A stretch of DNA of 21,399 nucleotides from a virus, in the IMG/VR virus record IMGVR_UViG_3300027573_000625, positions 1 to 21,399 of that record. The stretch is one strand, 5' to 3'. Below the pieces are notes generated by a model, which was not told where the DNA came from, ran no database searches, and was given only the letters and a program-made list of their open reading frames with translations. Every line of letters begins with the position of its first letter. The first letter of the stretch is position 1. This document shows, piece by piece, positions 1 to 6,833 of this stretch. The position numbers were made by a program, and so were the translations under genes.

Positions 1-25
1 ACCTAAACCGAACCTTTAAATAAAG

Positions 26-49
26 AAGCCTCTTCACCGGGGCTTTTTT
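26..49 (+). terminator. Rho-independent terminator at left edge
   Basis: A short stem (AAGCC at 26-30 pairing with GGCTT at 41-45, ten-base loop) is followed by a run of T at 44-49. It would end transcription arriving from the left, outside the window, and it separates that unit from the promoter that starts immediately after it. The stem is short, so strength is uncertain. Confidence 0.7.
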
Positions 50-50
50 G

Positions 51-80
51 TTGCTTAATTTAAATTAAAACTTAAATTTG
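51..80 (+). promoter_or_regulatory. Bacteroidota-type promoter of the glycan cassette
   Basis: TTG at 51-53, a 19-base spacer, then TAAATTTG at 73-80 match the known Bacteroidota promoter pattern (TTG, 17-19 bases, TAnnTTTG). Transcription would start only a few bases downstream, at or very near the ATG at 84, so the first message may have almost no leader. It lies directly behind a terminator, as expected for the start of a new unit. Confidence 0.65.
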
Positions 81-83
81 GCT

Positions 84-257
84 ATGACACGACAAGAAAT
101 TAAGGCTGCCTTAAAGACCAGAGGCATCTTTGATACTAATTCGAAAGACCAACTCTGGCAGCAAGCCTTCCAATTATACTATCAGGAAACAAAACAGAAG
201 TTATCTATTAGCTGTGGCTCTTGTTTCAACCGTGTCCGTAATTGGCTACAGGCATGA
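84..257 (+). CDS. Small protein of 57 residues, first gene of the cassette
   Basis: I do not recognise the family. The product is 57 residues, begins MTRQEIKAALKTRGIF, is rich in charged and polar residues, and carries a C-x2-C pair (SCGSC) near its C-terminus, followed by a short basic and aromatic end. There is no membrane segment or signal peptide. The ATG at 84 is the first after the promoter at 51-80 and sits almost at the predicted transcription start. The stop overlaps the next start as ATGA (254-257), the same coupling used at most junctions downstream, which is the main evidence that this is a real gene. The compact C-x2-C may be a partial metal site, but one pair is not enough to claim this. 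Confidence 0.6.
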   Translation: MTRQEIKAALKTRGIFDTNSKDQLWQQAFQLYYQETKQKLSISCGSCFNRVRNWLQA

Positions 258-451
258 ATACATTAGAGACACTTACCGAAGATTTAGACAAAGAAAAGGA
301 TTATTGCATTATAGCTATTAGGTTCTTAGAAGGTTGCCCCGGATTAGAGCCTGATAAATATCCAGAACAAAGAATTGAACAATATTTTGATAGACTTAAT
401 GTGTTGGCTATTGAAAGGGCTCGTCGGTTGAAAAATATCTTTGGTTTATGA
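254..451 (+). CDS. Small acidic protein of 65 residues, unknown
   Basis: The start is set at the ATG at 254, which overlaps the previous stop as ATGA; a longer reading from an upstream TTG at 242 is possible but less likely. The product is 65 residues and looks helical, with an acidic N-terminal half (TEDLDKEKD) and a basic C-terminus (IERARRLKN). No catalytic motif, signal peptide or membrane segment is visible and I do not recognise a family. It is translationally coupled to the next gene by another ATGA overlap at 448-451. Its position at the head of a glycosyltransferase operon hints at an accessory or scaffolding role, but nothing in the sequence shows this. Confidence 0.6.
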   Translation: MNTLETLTEDLDKEKDYCIIAIRFLEGCPGLEPDKYPEQRIEQYFDRLNVLAIERARRLKNIFGL

Positions 452-1083
452 TGCACCAGATTTATTACAAGCCTGAACAGAAGACTAAGCTATATCCATT
501 TGCAACACCTTACTATAACGAAGGGCTTACTATCTTCTTCGAGAATAAACCCATTGAAGCCATTGTAAACAGTGCAGACGGCCCAACTATAGCGGTAGCA
601 AGCTGGAAATTATCACAGAAATTAAGAAGACATCAGCCTTTAACTAATGAACGGTTAGAATCTGACTACCAGGTGCTGAGTTTTACCCGGAATTCGTGGC
701 GACACAACATGATGGCGATGTCAAACCAGTGGCATCCTGGATTTATGAAGACAATTACGCTCTTGTGGGAGAAATTAGGGCTAAAAATGCCCGGAGAAGC
801 GAAACAACCTATCTACCAGAACCATTATTCCGCGAAAAGTGACATTTACAAGCGGTATGTTAACGAATTCCTGTCGCCGGCGATGGAATTAATTGAAAAA
901 GACGAAGAATTGCACAGTTTAATGGTTGTACCGTCACGTTATGGGTCATTGTCACGGGAAGCGGACCTGAAAAGTGTAAAAGAGAAGCTAGGCATGACGG
1001 ATTACCCGTTATGCCCTTTCATTTTAGAACGTTGTCCTTCATTGTGGTTCACTATTCACCGGATCCCCGTCACCTACCTATGA
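448..1083 (+). CDS. Unrecognised 211-residue protein of the glycan cassette
   Basis: A soluble-looking protein of 211 residues, rich in Trp, His, Tyr and Pro, with no signal peptide or membrane segment. Segments such as YYNEGLTIFFEN (residues 22-33), VLSFTRNSWRH and PFILERCPSLW near the C-terminus look like conserved blocks. The C-terminal pattern 'basic residues, Pro-Phe-x-LER' recalls the ends of some uncharacterised glycosyltransferase families, but I see no clear DxD motif, so I do not call it a transferase. It is coupled by ATGA overlaps to both neighbours (448-451 and 1080-1083) and directly precedes a glycosyltransferase-like gene. The most reasonable reading is a glycan-pathway protein of unknown activity. 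Confidence 0.75.
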   Translation: MMHQIYYKPEQKTKLYPFATPYYNEGLTIFFENKPIEAIVNSADGPTIAVASWKLSQKLRRHQPLTNERLESDYQVLSFTRNSWRHNMMAMSNQWHPGFMKTITLLWEKLGLKMPGEAKQPIYQNHYSAKSDIYKRYVNEFLSPAMELIEKDEELHSLMVVPSRYGSLSREADLKSVKEKLGMTDYPLCPFILERCPSLWFTIHRIPVTYL

Positions 1084-1715
1084 TTTCATTAATACATCCA
1101 AGCAGGGGAAGACCAGAACAGGCACTAAAGGCTACTCGTGATTGGTCGTTTGCTGCTGGTTCATCGGACTTTGAACACATTTTAAGCCTTGATGATGGTG
1201 ATACGGAATACTATAAGTATATAATGTATTTCGCGCCAAGTGAGATTGTAAAAGGTCCTAACAATTCAGTAGTTGAGGCAACAAATAGAGCTGCTATGGT
1301 TGCTGATGGTGACATTCTAATTTATATGTCAGACGATTTTAAGTGCCCTGAAAACTGGATTGAATTAGTCACTAAGGAATTTGCAAAGTATTCAGGCCCA
1401 ACACTTATAAAGGTTGACGACTGTCTACAAAAGTTTCACGTTCCTGTGCTGACTATCCCAATAATGAACCGTGAGCTTTATAATAAACTCGGATACTTCT
1501 TTCATCCTGACTATAAGTCTATGTTCTGTGATGAACATCTATATTGGAAGACTATGCAGTTAGGGGCCTTGAAGTTTGCACCACATTTGAAATTCGAACA
1601 CTGCCACGTATCAGTAGGCAAAGCCCCGGACGATGAAACCTATCGGAGAAGCGCAGCAAATTGGGAACAAGGAAAGGCGATGTTTGCCAAACATAAACGG
1701 GCGGGATTTCCATGA
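1080..1715 (+). CDS. GT-A type glycosyltransferase-like protein
   Basis: Probable family 2-like glycosyltransferase of 211 residues, transferring a sugar from a nucleotide-sugar donor. It opens with a hydrophobic strand and MISLIHPSRGRPEQ, the usual first strand and turn of GT-A enzymes. LDDGD (37-41) and a likely DxD-type metal site MSDDF (83-87) follow, with hydrophobic IYM before it. There is no membrane segment, so it should be cytosolic. The start at 1080 gives a 4-base ATGA overlap with the upstream gene; an upstream in-frame ATG at 1011 would add 23 residues that overlap the previous gene and do not resemble the family. It is short for GT2, so it may be only the catalytic core. Donor and acceptor cannot be told. 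Confidence 0.75.
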   Translation: MISLIHPSRGRPEQALKATRDWSFAAGSSDFEHILSLDDGDTEYYKYIMYFAPSEIVKGPNNSVVEATNRAAMVADGDILIYMSDDFKCPENWIELVTKEFAKYSGPTLIKVDDCLQKFHVPVLTIPIMNRELYNKLGYFFHPDYKSMFCDEHLYWKTMQLGALKFAPHLKFEHCHVSVGKAPDDETYRRSAANWEQGKAMFAKHKRAGFP

Positions 1716-2293
1716 GTTCACTGGCGATATTGATATGTACTTTACCGGAACGGTTCGAAAAGTTGAAGCGGTTGAAGAACATTTTAGAACCCCAGGTGGA
1801 ACGGTTCAAAGACAGGGTTTCTATTCACTACCATGACGGAGGGAGTTCGCTACCAACAGGCACAAAACGGAATTTACTAATAGAAAACAGTTCCTCCGAT
1901 TACTTCTGCTTTGCCGATGACGATGACTTAGTTTCCGCTTTCTATGTTTCTGAAATAGTTAAAGCAATGGACCAGAACCCGGACGTGATTACTTTCTGTG
2001 GGTACATTACAACGAACGGGGCCAACCGGGTAAACTGGGAGATTAAACTAGGCAATGAATATGTTGAACGGAACGGGATGTACTATCGATGGCCCAACCA
2101 TTTAGCGGTGATGAAACGGGAGCGGGTCAGACACGTAAAGTTTCCGGCTGTATGGCAGATGGAGGACTTTCGATGGTCGGAAGAAATAGCACGGAGGAAA
2201 CTACTAAAAACGGAGGTTCACATTCCGTTGGAATTGTACCACTATGACTGTATTCCAAAAACAAAAAGAGTAAATGAAAGAAGACTTCGATAA
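1712..2293 (+). CDS. Family 2-like glycosyltransferase
   Basis: GT-A type glycosyltransferase of 193 residues. It begins with the N-terminal strand and turn ILICTLPERF (residues 6-15), has a donor-binding-type segment GTKRNLL (50-56), and carries the metal and sugar-nucleotide DxD motif in FADDDDL (67-73). A later ED pair (MEDF) may hold the catalytic base. There is no membrane helix. It is coupled to the gene before it (ATGA at 1712-1715) and its end overlaps the following methyltransferase by 20 bases. It shares layout and motifs with the glycosyltransferase at 2885-3523, so the two look like diverged copies that could add successive sugars. The substrate is unknown. Confidence 0.85.
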   Translation: MSSLAILICTLPERFEKLKRLKNILEPQVERFKDRVSIHYHDGGSSLPTGTKRNLLIENSSSDYFCFADDDDLVSAFYVSEIVKAMDQNPDVITFCGYITTNGANRVNWEIKLGNEYVERNGMYYRWPNHLAVMKRERVRHVKFPAVWQMEDFRWSEEIARRKLLKTEVHIPLELYHYDCIPKTKRVNERRLR

Positions 2294-2888
2294 ATCATTT
2301 TTTCAGACCGCATGGGGGGAGGAAGGGTACTTAGAACCCTTCAGCTACGGAGTCGGTATTGATACCGTGTGTGAGGTTGGGTTAATGCCGTTCCTGTCAC
2401 CACATAAGGACGCTTTGGAAATTGGTCCAGGGGGAGGGACGTTCACACAACGGATGATAGGCCAATTCAATCACTTGACGGTGATGGATGTCATTAGAAA
2501 GCCTAAAGCATTTGATGCCTATGAGAACTTCACCTATATCGAATTATCAGATAAGAACTTTGACTGTCCTGTCGATGCCTATTCAATGGACTTTTGTTTC
2601 AGCTATAATGTCTTCTGCCACTTATCAAATGAGGCTTTAAGTAAGTATTTGAGGGGCATAAACAAAGCATTGAAGTTCGGTGGGGACTTTGTGTTTATGC
2701 TTTCAAACTACCGGCATACCAGTCAGTTCGGTAAAGGGTATTCACTCGGAGACTTCTTACCAATGGGTCATTTTTATCAGGATCTACGGACACTGGATTT
2801 GATTGTTGATTATAATGAATGGGAGGTAATTAATAACAATCTACTCCCAGACCACAGGGATATAGTATGTCACCTACGAAAGATATGA
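2274..2888 (+). CDS. Class I SAM-dependent methyltransferase
   Basis: A 204-residue methyltransferase of the Rossmann-like class. Motif I is EIGPGGG (49-55), with an acidic residue at the end of the next strand (VMDV). A motif IV-like segment follows in FSYNVFCHL and a strand in GGDFVFMLSN. The family moves a methyl group from S-adenosylmethionine; the acceptor here is not shown. Because it lies between two glycosyltransferases and overlaps both, a sugar or glycan acceptor is the natural inference. The ATG at 2274 lies inside the previous gene (20-base overlap). The stop overlaps the next start as ATGA at 2885-2888. Confidence 0.85.
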   Translation: MKEDFDKSFFQTAWGEEGYLEPFSYGVGIDTVCEVGLMPFLSPHKDALEIGPGGGTFTQRMIGQFNHLTVMDVIRKPKAFDAYENFTYIELSDKNFDCPVDAYSMDFCFSYNVFCHLSNEALSKYLRGINKALKFGGDFVFMLSNYRHTSQFGKGYSLGDFLPMGHFYQDLRTLDLIVDYNEWEVINNNLLPDHRDIVCHLRKI

Positions 2889-3523
2889 TAGCTTCTATCC
2901 TCATCCCGACAATGCCTGGAAGATTGGAAAAGTTTACCAATCTGTTCAACGAACTACATCGGCAATTGGCCTATATGCAAACTTTTCACCCAACACTGGG
3001 ACAGATTGAAATAGTAATAGACGATTCAAAACGGTTTTTAGATGGGGGACTTTCTATAGGAAAGAAACGGGAGGCATTAGTACAGCGTGCAGAAGGTAAA
3101 TATTGTTGGTTTCTGGATGACGATGAAACGATAGCGCCGAACTACCTTGAAACATTGGTAAGACTTTGTTGCAGGAATGAAGATGTATGCACATTCCGGG
3201 CCATAGGAAAATTTGATAACTATTGGGCGGTCTATGATATGTCGTTATTTAACACATGGAATGAACCCTCCACACCTGATAAAACAGTAGTTCGCCAGCC
3301 GTGGCATCAGTGTCCGGTTAAGACTGAGTATGCTAAATTATATTCATTTCCTGATACGTCCTATGGAGAGGACTGGGAATGGATGGAGCAAGTCTTAAAG
3401 CATTGCAAGTCAGAAGCCCACACGGACGCTATTTTACTTCAATACAATCACGGAAAACATTCAGAAGCAGATAAAATAACTAACCATGTACAGTCAGAAT
3501 CAGGAGGAGAAACACATTCTTGA
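2885..3523 (+). CDS. Family 2-like glycosyltransferase
   Basis: GT-A type glycosyltransferase of 212 residues. The first strand and turn are ILIPTMPGR (5-13). A GLSIGKKREAL segment (55-65) is in the place of the donor-binding strand, and the DxD metal motif is FLDDDE (76-81). The pattern EDWEWMEQ later in the protein may include the catalytic acid. An in-frame ATG at 2867 exists, but the ATG at 2885 gives the 4-base ATGA overlap used throughout this operon and places the conserved strand at the N-terminus, so I chose it. The end overlaps the following methyltransferase by 38 bases. It resembles the 1712-2293 product in motif order and spacing, suggesting gene duplication. Confidence 0.85.
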   Translation: MIASILIPTMPGRLEKFTNLFNELHRQLAYMQTFHPTLGQIEIVIDDSKRFLDGGLSIGKKREALVQRAEGKYCWFLDDDETIAPNYLETLVRLCCRNEDVCTFRAIGKFDNYWAVYDMSLFNTWNEPSTPDKTVVRQPWHQCPVKTEYAKLYSFPDTSYGEDWEWMEQVLKHCKSEAHTDAILLQYNHGKHSEADKITNHVQSESGGETHS

Positions 3524-4091
3524 ATACTTCGGATATCATGTAGGTACCTTCATCGATGTAGGTTGCAATGATTGCGAAACGTTCTCCAATACCAGGGCTT
3601 TGGCGCTCAGGGGATGGAAAGGGATACTATTGGATTGCAGTCCAACGGCTATTGATCGCTGTAAGAAACTATACAACGGACACAAGGGCATTTATATTTA
3701 CGACTATGCGATTTCATCTCACAATGGCAAAGCGATTCTACAGGAATCCGGGCCGTTATGTACTCCTTCCGATATTGGGTTGGTTAGTACTTTCCATCAA
3801 CACGAGAAGGCCAGATTTGATAGGAAGGTTAAATATGAACCTATTGAAGTTAAAACGTTCAAATGGAAGACCGCATTGAATAGGTGGAAGATAAAAGAGT
3901 TTGACTGCATTTCTTTAGACGTTGAAGGGGATGAGCTTAACATTCTACCAGATATGGACCTATCCAAAACTAGATTAATCTGTATTGAGTGGAACGGGAA
4001 ACCTGAACTAAAGGAAGCCTATGAGAAATATTTATCAGGTTTCAGTATAATTTATACGTCAGCCGAAAACATCGTTTATGCCAGAATTTGA
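3486..4091 (+). CDS. FkbM-family methyltransferase
   Basis: A 201-residue SAM-dependent methyltransferase of the FkbM type. The SAM-binding loop is FIDVGCNDCETFSNT (22-36). An acidic residue ending strand 2 is seen in LLDCSP, and the family's signature second motif is SLDVEGDE (143-150), followed by a typical IEWNG strand. FkbM enzymes commonly O-methylate hydroxyls of sugars or polyketides. In a glycosyltransferase operon, sugar O-methylation is the likely job, although the acceptor is not shown. The start lies 38 bases inside the preceding gene and the end overlaps the next gene by 14 bases. There is no signal peptide, so it should work in the cytosol. Confidence 0.88.
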   Translation: MYSQNQEEKHILEYFGYHVGTFIDVGCNDCETFSNTRALALRGWKGILLDCSPTAIDRCKKLYNGHKGIYIYDYAISSHNGKAILQESGPLCTPSDIGLVSTFHQHEKARFDRKVKYEPIEVKTFKWKTALNRWKIKEFDCISLDVEGDELNILPDMDLSKTRLICIEWNGKPELKEAYEKYLSGFSIIYTSAENIVYARI

Positions 4092-4656
4092 CATTAGTCT
4101 TTATGACGAGGACTTCTTCGAATGGCACGTAACACATGCTAGAAAGTATTCTATACGCACGATGGACTGGTACATTATTAATTACCATCCTAAAAGCGTT
4201 ATAGACTTTGGATGTGGGATAGGTAGCTATTTAGAATGCGCTTACGACTATGATATTAAGATTAAAGGCTATGAGATTTCGTGGGAAGCAGTCAGCCACA
4301 CCCCAGAACGCATACGGCCATACATTGAATACAGGGACTGCACCGAGCCAATAAACGCGGGGATATTCGATACGGTTATTTCTTTTGAAACCGCGGAACA
4401 CATTGAACCGGAAGGGACTAACCAATTCATTTTGAACCTTGTAAACGCTACCGGTAAAACGTTACTATTCACAGCAGCCCCTTTAGGGCAGGGGGGAACA
4501 GGGCACATCAACTGCCGGCCTAAAGAGTTCTGGATAATGGAGTTAAGTGACCTCCTGATTTACAATGACGTTTTAACCGGGGAGATATCAGAGGCATGGG
4601 AGAAACTTGGAGCCCCGTGGTATATCGTTAAAAATCTAATGGTGTTCAGCCGATGA
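4078..4656 (+). CDS. Class I SAM-dependent methyltransferase
   Basis: A 192-residue methyltransferase. Motif I is DFGCGIGSY (43-51), a conserved acidic residue follows in GYEIS (64-68), and motif IV-like FETAEHIEPE (103-112) includes the EH pair common in this superfamily. The C-terminal block APLGQGGTGHINCRP resembles a loop found in small methyltransferases that sit in glycosyltransferase clusters. Acceptor unknown; glycan or sugar is inferred from context. It is the third methyltransferase in the operon and differs clearly from the other two, so each may act at a different position. It overlaps the preceding gene by 14 bases and the following one by 4 (ATGA at 4653-4656). Confidence 0.85.
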   Translation: MPEFDISLYDEDFFEWHVTHARKYSIRTMDWYIINYHPKSVIDFGCGIGSYLECAYDYDIKIKGYEISWEAVSHTPERIRPYIEYRDCTEPINAGIFDTVISFETAEHIEPEGTNQFILNLVNATGKTLLFTAAPLGQGGTGHINCRPKEFWIMELSDLLIYNDVLTGEISEAWEKLGAPWYIVKNLMVFSR

Positions 4657-5282
4657 TAATTGTCAACTTCTCCACAAAAGGCTACGGGATGTTGCAACGC
4701 AGACTGCGTCATTCGTTAGCGGGTCACAGAAGTATAATGTTCAGCAACTATGGGCAGATTGATAGCCCAACACAACAGGAAAGCCCCTATCAGTTTAAGA
4801 TACATTCCATAGAAAGGGCATTTCTTCAGGATGATATCGTTTTATGGTGTGATTCATCACTGTTTCTGGTTGGAAACCTACATATCATCGACAATCTTAT
4901 AAAACAGGATGGCTATTTTATGGAGGAGGCGGGGCATTGGGTAGGGTCATGGACAAATGAGTTTACAAAGGATTATTTTAAGATGACAGAGGAAGAACTC
5001 GCGGTCCCTGGGGGGATATTCATGTTTACCGCTGGGTGCTTGGGATTGAACAGACAGAATCAGACAGCTATGGAATGGTTCAGACAGTGGAAGGAGGCGG
5101 CGCTTGCGGGATGCTTTAAAGGTCATTGGCACGATCACCGACACGACATGACCTGTGGTTCGATAATAGCCCAACGGCTGGGAATGAAGTACCAACGGGG
5201 AGGTAAGTACCTTGCTTATGTGGGGCCAGACTACCCCAAACCGGAGCCGGGTGTTGTATTTAAGTTAAAAGGATACTTATGA
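4653..5282 (+). CDS. Probable GT-A type glycosyltransferase
   Basis: A 209-residue protein with the layout of a GT-A glycosyltransferase. YQFKIHSIERA (46-56) resembles the helix that precedes the donor site, and DIVLWCDSSLFL (61-72) has the hydrophobic strand and an Asp-x-x acidic turn in the place of the DxD motif. A Trp- and His-rich segment, GHWHDHRHD, may form the acceptor side. The canonical DxD is reduced to CDSS, so metal use may differ; this lowers confidence in the catalytic call but not in the gene. It is coupled at both ends by ATGA overlaps. Substrates cannot be told. Confidence 0.7.
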   Translation: MIIVNFSTKGYGMLQRRLRHSLAGHRSIMFSNYGQIDSPTQQESPYQFKIHSIERAFLQDDIVLWCDSSLFLVGNLHIIDNLIKQDGYFMEEAGHWVGSWTNEFTKDYFKMTEEELAVPGGIFMFTAGCLGLNRQNQTAMEWFRQWKEAALAGCFKGHWHDHRHDMTCGSIIAQRLGMKYQRGGKYLAYVGPDYPKPEPGVVFKLKGYL

Positions 5283-5473
5283 GAATTCTACTGGCGTGGT
5301 GGTTCTGGTTTACCAACAGAAACGATGAAGTCGCCAGACAGCGACTAAAAATATGTTCTACGTGTGAAAAAATGAAATGGGGGATATGCAAAGTTTGTGG
5401 CTGTCCATTGCAAACTAAAGCGAGATTGTTAGATGAAATATGTCCGCATCCGGATGGAAACAAGTGGAATTAA
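5279..5473 (+). CDS. Small Cys-rich zinc-ribbon-like protein
   Basis: A 64-residue protein whose middle carries C26-x2-C29, then C37-x2-C40-x-C42 and C55, a pattern suited to binding zinc. Short proteins with this 'ICSTC ... CKVCGCP ... CP' layout recur in tailed phages, but I know no established function. The N-terminus is hydrophobic and aromatic (LLAWWFWF), perhaps a membrane-touching or hydrophobic contact face. It is the last gene of the cassette, coupled to the previous one by ATGA at 5279-5282. Its stop codon ends at the first stem base of the terminator at 5473. Confidence 0.7.
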   Translation: MRILLAWWFWFTNRNDEVARQRLKICSTCEKMKWGICKVCGCPLQTKARLLDEICPHPDGNKWN

Positions 5474-5510
5474 AAGGGGGCCAATCGCCAACAAGCCCCC
5501 TTTAATATTT
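5473..5510 (+). terminator. Strong Rho-independent terminator closing the glycan cassette
   Basis: A 9-base-pair stem (AAAGGGGGC at 5473-5481 with GCCCCCTTT at 5495-5503), a 13-base loop, and a T-rich tail through 5511. It begins at the last gene's stop codon, so it should end the transcript started at the promoter at 51-80. Confidence 0.85.
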
Positions 5511-5522
5511 TCGCCGGACTTA

Positions 5523-5550
5523 TTGGTTTTACCGACGCGAAGTAAATATA
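5523..5550 (+). promoter_or_regulatory. Possible promoter for the 5571 gene
   Basis: TTG at 5523-5525, a 17-base spacer, then TAAATATA at 5543-5550, which matches TAnnTTTG at only part of its fixed positions. The preceding terminator means the next gene needs its own promoter, which is the main support. Weak by sequence alone. Confidence 0.3.
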
Positions 5551-5570
5551 ACAATTTAAATGCCATTTAA

Positions 5571-6323
5571 GTGAAGTTATGCGCTATTTACAACGTATGG
5601 GCCGATTGGGATATTTTAGAATATTCGCTTAAAAACATAGAGCCGCTTGTCGACGGAGTCATTATAGTCGGCTCCACTAAGAGCAACTTTGGGGAATATT
5701 ATCCAATACCTGAGAATTTCCGCGACAGGGTAGCCATACGTGAACCACAGTTTAAAACAGCCCGCGAAAGTGAGACAGACAAGCGTAATTTCGGATTAGA
5801 CTTAGCACGGTGGGCAGGGTTCACCCACTTCCTAACTATCGACGCTGACGAATTCTACGACCCTGAAAAATTCATCTTAGCTAAAAAATTAGTTGACGAC
5901 ACTGGACTTATTGGGCTGGTTTGTACCTGTACCACTTACTTTAAAAGCCCTACTTTAACGATTGGATTGGATGTGACGCTGGTTCCCTTCATACACGAAC
6001 TTACCCCGACTATTAAACACACCTTCAACAGAAACTATCCCTATGCGTGGAACGGGACTCAGATTCGGATAGACCCTACCCGGAGTTTGAATATTGATGA
6101 TGGGGTATTTATGGTTGATATTACCATGCATCACATGTCATGGGTACGAGCAGACATCAAACGTAAAATCAGGAACTCCACGGCAAAAGCGAATTTAGAT
6201 CGATCTACCATATTGGAAGATTTGGCCAATGCAAAGCCGGGTTACTACTGTCGTTTTTACCAAAAGACACTGATAGAATGTGAAAACCGGTTTAATATTA
6301 AGTTAGACGAAAGCCAATCCTAA
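5571..6323 (+). CDS. Glycosyltransferase with a DADEF metal motif
   Basis: A 250-residue cytosolic glycosyltransferase-like protein. It starts with the strand KLCAIYNVWADWDILEYSL (residues 2-20), a layout seen in family 2 and family 92-like enzymes. It has a motif FLTIDADEF (87-95) containing the DxD metal site, and a later HHMSW segment (187-191) in the region where such enzymes bind the acceptor. The GTG start is forced, because the codon just upstream is an in-frame TAA and the conserved strand begins immediately. It lies outside the main cassette, after its terminator, so it may be regulated separately. Its 3' end overlaps the convergent HNH gene by 21 bases. The donor sugar is unknown. 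Confidence 0.85.
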   Translation: MKLCAIYNVWADWDILEYSLKNIEPLVDGVIIVGSTKSNFGEYYPIPENFRDRVAIREPQFKTARESETDKRNFGLDLARWAGFTHFLTIDADEFYDPEKFILAKKLVDDTGLIGLVCTCTTYFKSPTLTIGLDVTLVPFIHELTPTIKHTFNRNYPYAWNGTQIRIDPTRSLNIDDGVFMVDITMHHMSWVRADIKRKIRNSTAKANLDRSTILEDLANAKPGYYCRFYQKTLIECENRFNIKLDESQS

Positions 6324-6751
6324 TTTACCTCTATGTATTTTATGATGATCATACTTTAATCCTCTGGCCTTCATTGCTTCGGCACCGTTATCATAATAGA
6401 TACCAGTTAAAAGGTCGAGACATAGTTTTGACCTACACGTGTATTTCATCAGTTTTCGGTATGCATGTATCCTATTCTCGGAAGTAGTGGCCCATTCCAA
6501 ATTTTCGACTCGGTTATCAGTTTTAATGCCGTTTTTGTGGTTTATTTCCGGCTTATTTTCTGGATTGGCTATAAATGTGAGTCCGATGAGCCTATGAACT
6601 GATGGCCATTTTCTAATATCATTAACTGATAAACACACAGATTGATATCCACACTTATCAATTGATAATTTATGGTAGTGCCTCTGTGGCTGTAGATATT
6701 ACCCTGATCATCAGCAGAGTAAAGACCCTCATAACTTGGAATTGGCTTCAT
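6303..6751 (-). pseudogene. Frameshifted NUMOD4-HNH homing endonuclease
   Basis: Read from 6751 leftwards, the first frame gives MKPIPSYEGLYSADDQGN, a NUMOD4 DNA-binding start. The second frame, open back past 6680 and ending at 6303, gives HYHKLSIDKCGYQSVCLS and then an HNH core with VHRLIGLTFI, EINHKNG and NRVENLEWAT. The two parts belong to one protein of about 149 residues, and joining them needs a one-base insertion around 6680-6690. HNH proteins of this type nick or cut DNA and spread the gene to homologous sites in related phages. The gene is on the opposite strand to its neighbours and its 3' end overlaps the glycosyltransferase. It may be a decaying copy or a sequencing error. Programmed frameshifting is not supported by any slippery site I can see. 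Confidence 0.85.
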
Positions 6752-6773
6752 ATTTTAAAGATAGATTTTATTG

Positions 6774-6781
6774 CAAAATTA
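6774..6781 (-). promoter_or_regulatory. Possible -7 promoter element for the HNH gene
   Basis: On the minus strand the bases read TAATTTTG, an exact fit to TAnnTTTG, 22 bases before the ATG at 6751. No good TTG lies 17-19 bases upstream, so it is only a candidate. It would give the endonuclease gene its own promoter, as is usual for homing genes. Confidence 0.4.
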
Positions 6782-6809
6782 ACAGCAATCTAGCTATAGA
6801 GATTATACA

Positions 6810-6817
6810 CATCTTTG
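6810..6817 (+). promoter_or_regulatory. Possible -7 promoter element for the portal operon
   Basis: CATCTTTG differs from TAnnTTTG only at the first base and lies 16 bases before the GTG at 6834. No convincing -33 TTG is present. A promoter is needed here because the upstream neighbour is on the opposite strand. Confidence 0.3.
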
Positions 6818-6833
6818 TTACGTTCCCACACGC

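Noticed and set aside
1011-1079. Upstream in-frame ATG that would extend the glycosyltransferase at 1080 by 23 residues
   Set aside because: The extension lies inside the previous gene, does not resemble the family, and the ATG at 1080 gives the ATGA overlap used throughout the operon.
3568-3879. A 103-residue open frame on the plus strand inside the FkbM methyltransferase
   Set aside because: It lies wholly within a well-supported gene in another frame and has no motif.
6680-6690. Programmed ribosomal frameshift in the HNH gene
   Set aside because: There is no slippery heptamer or clear downstream structure, so mutation or sequencing error is more likely.
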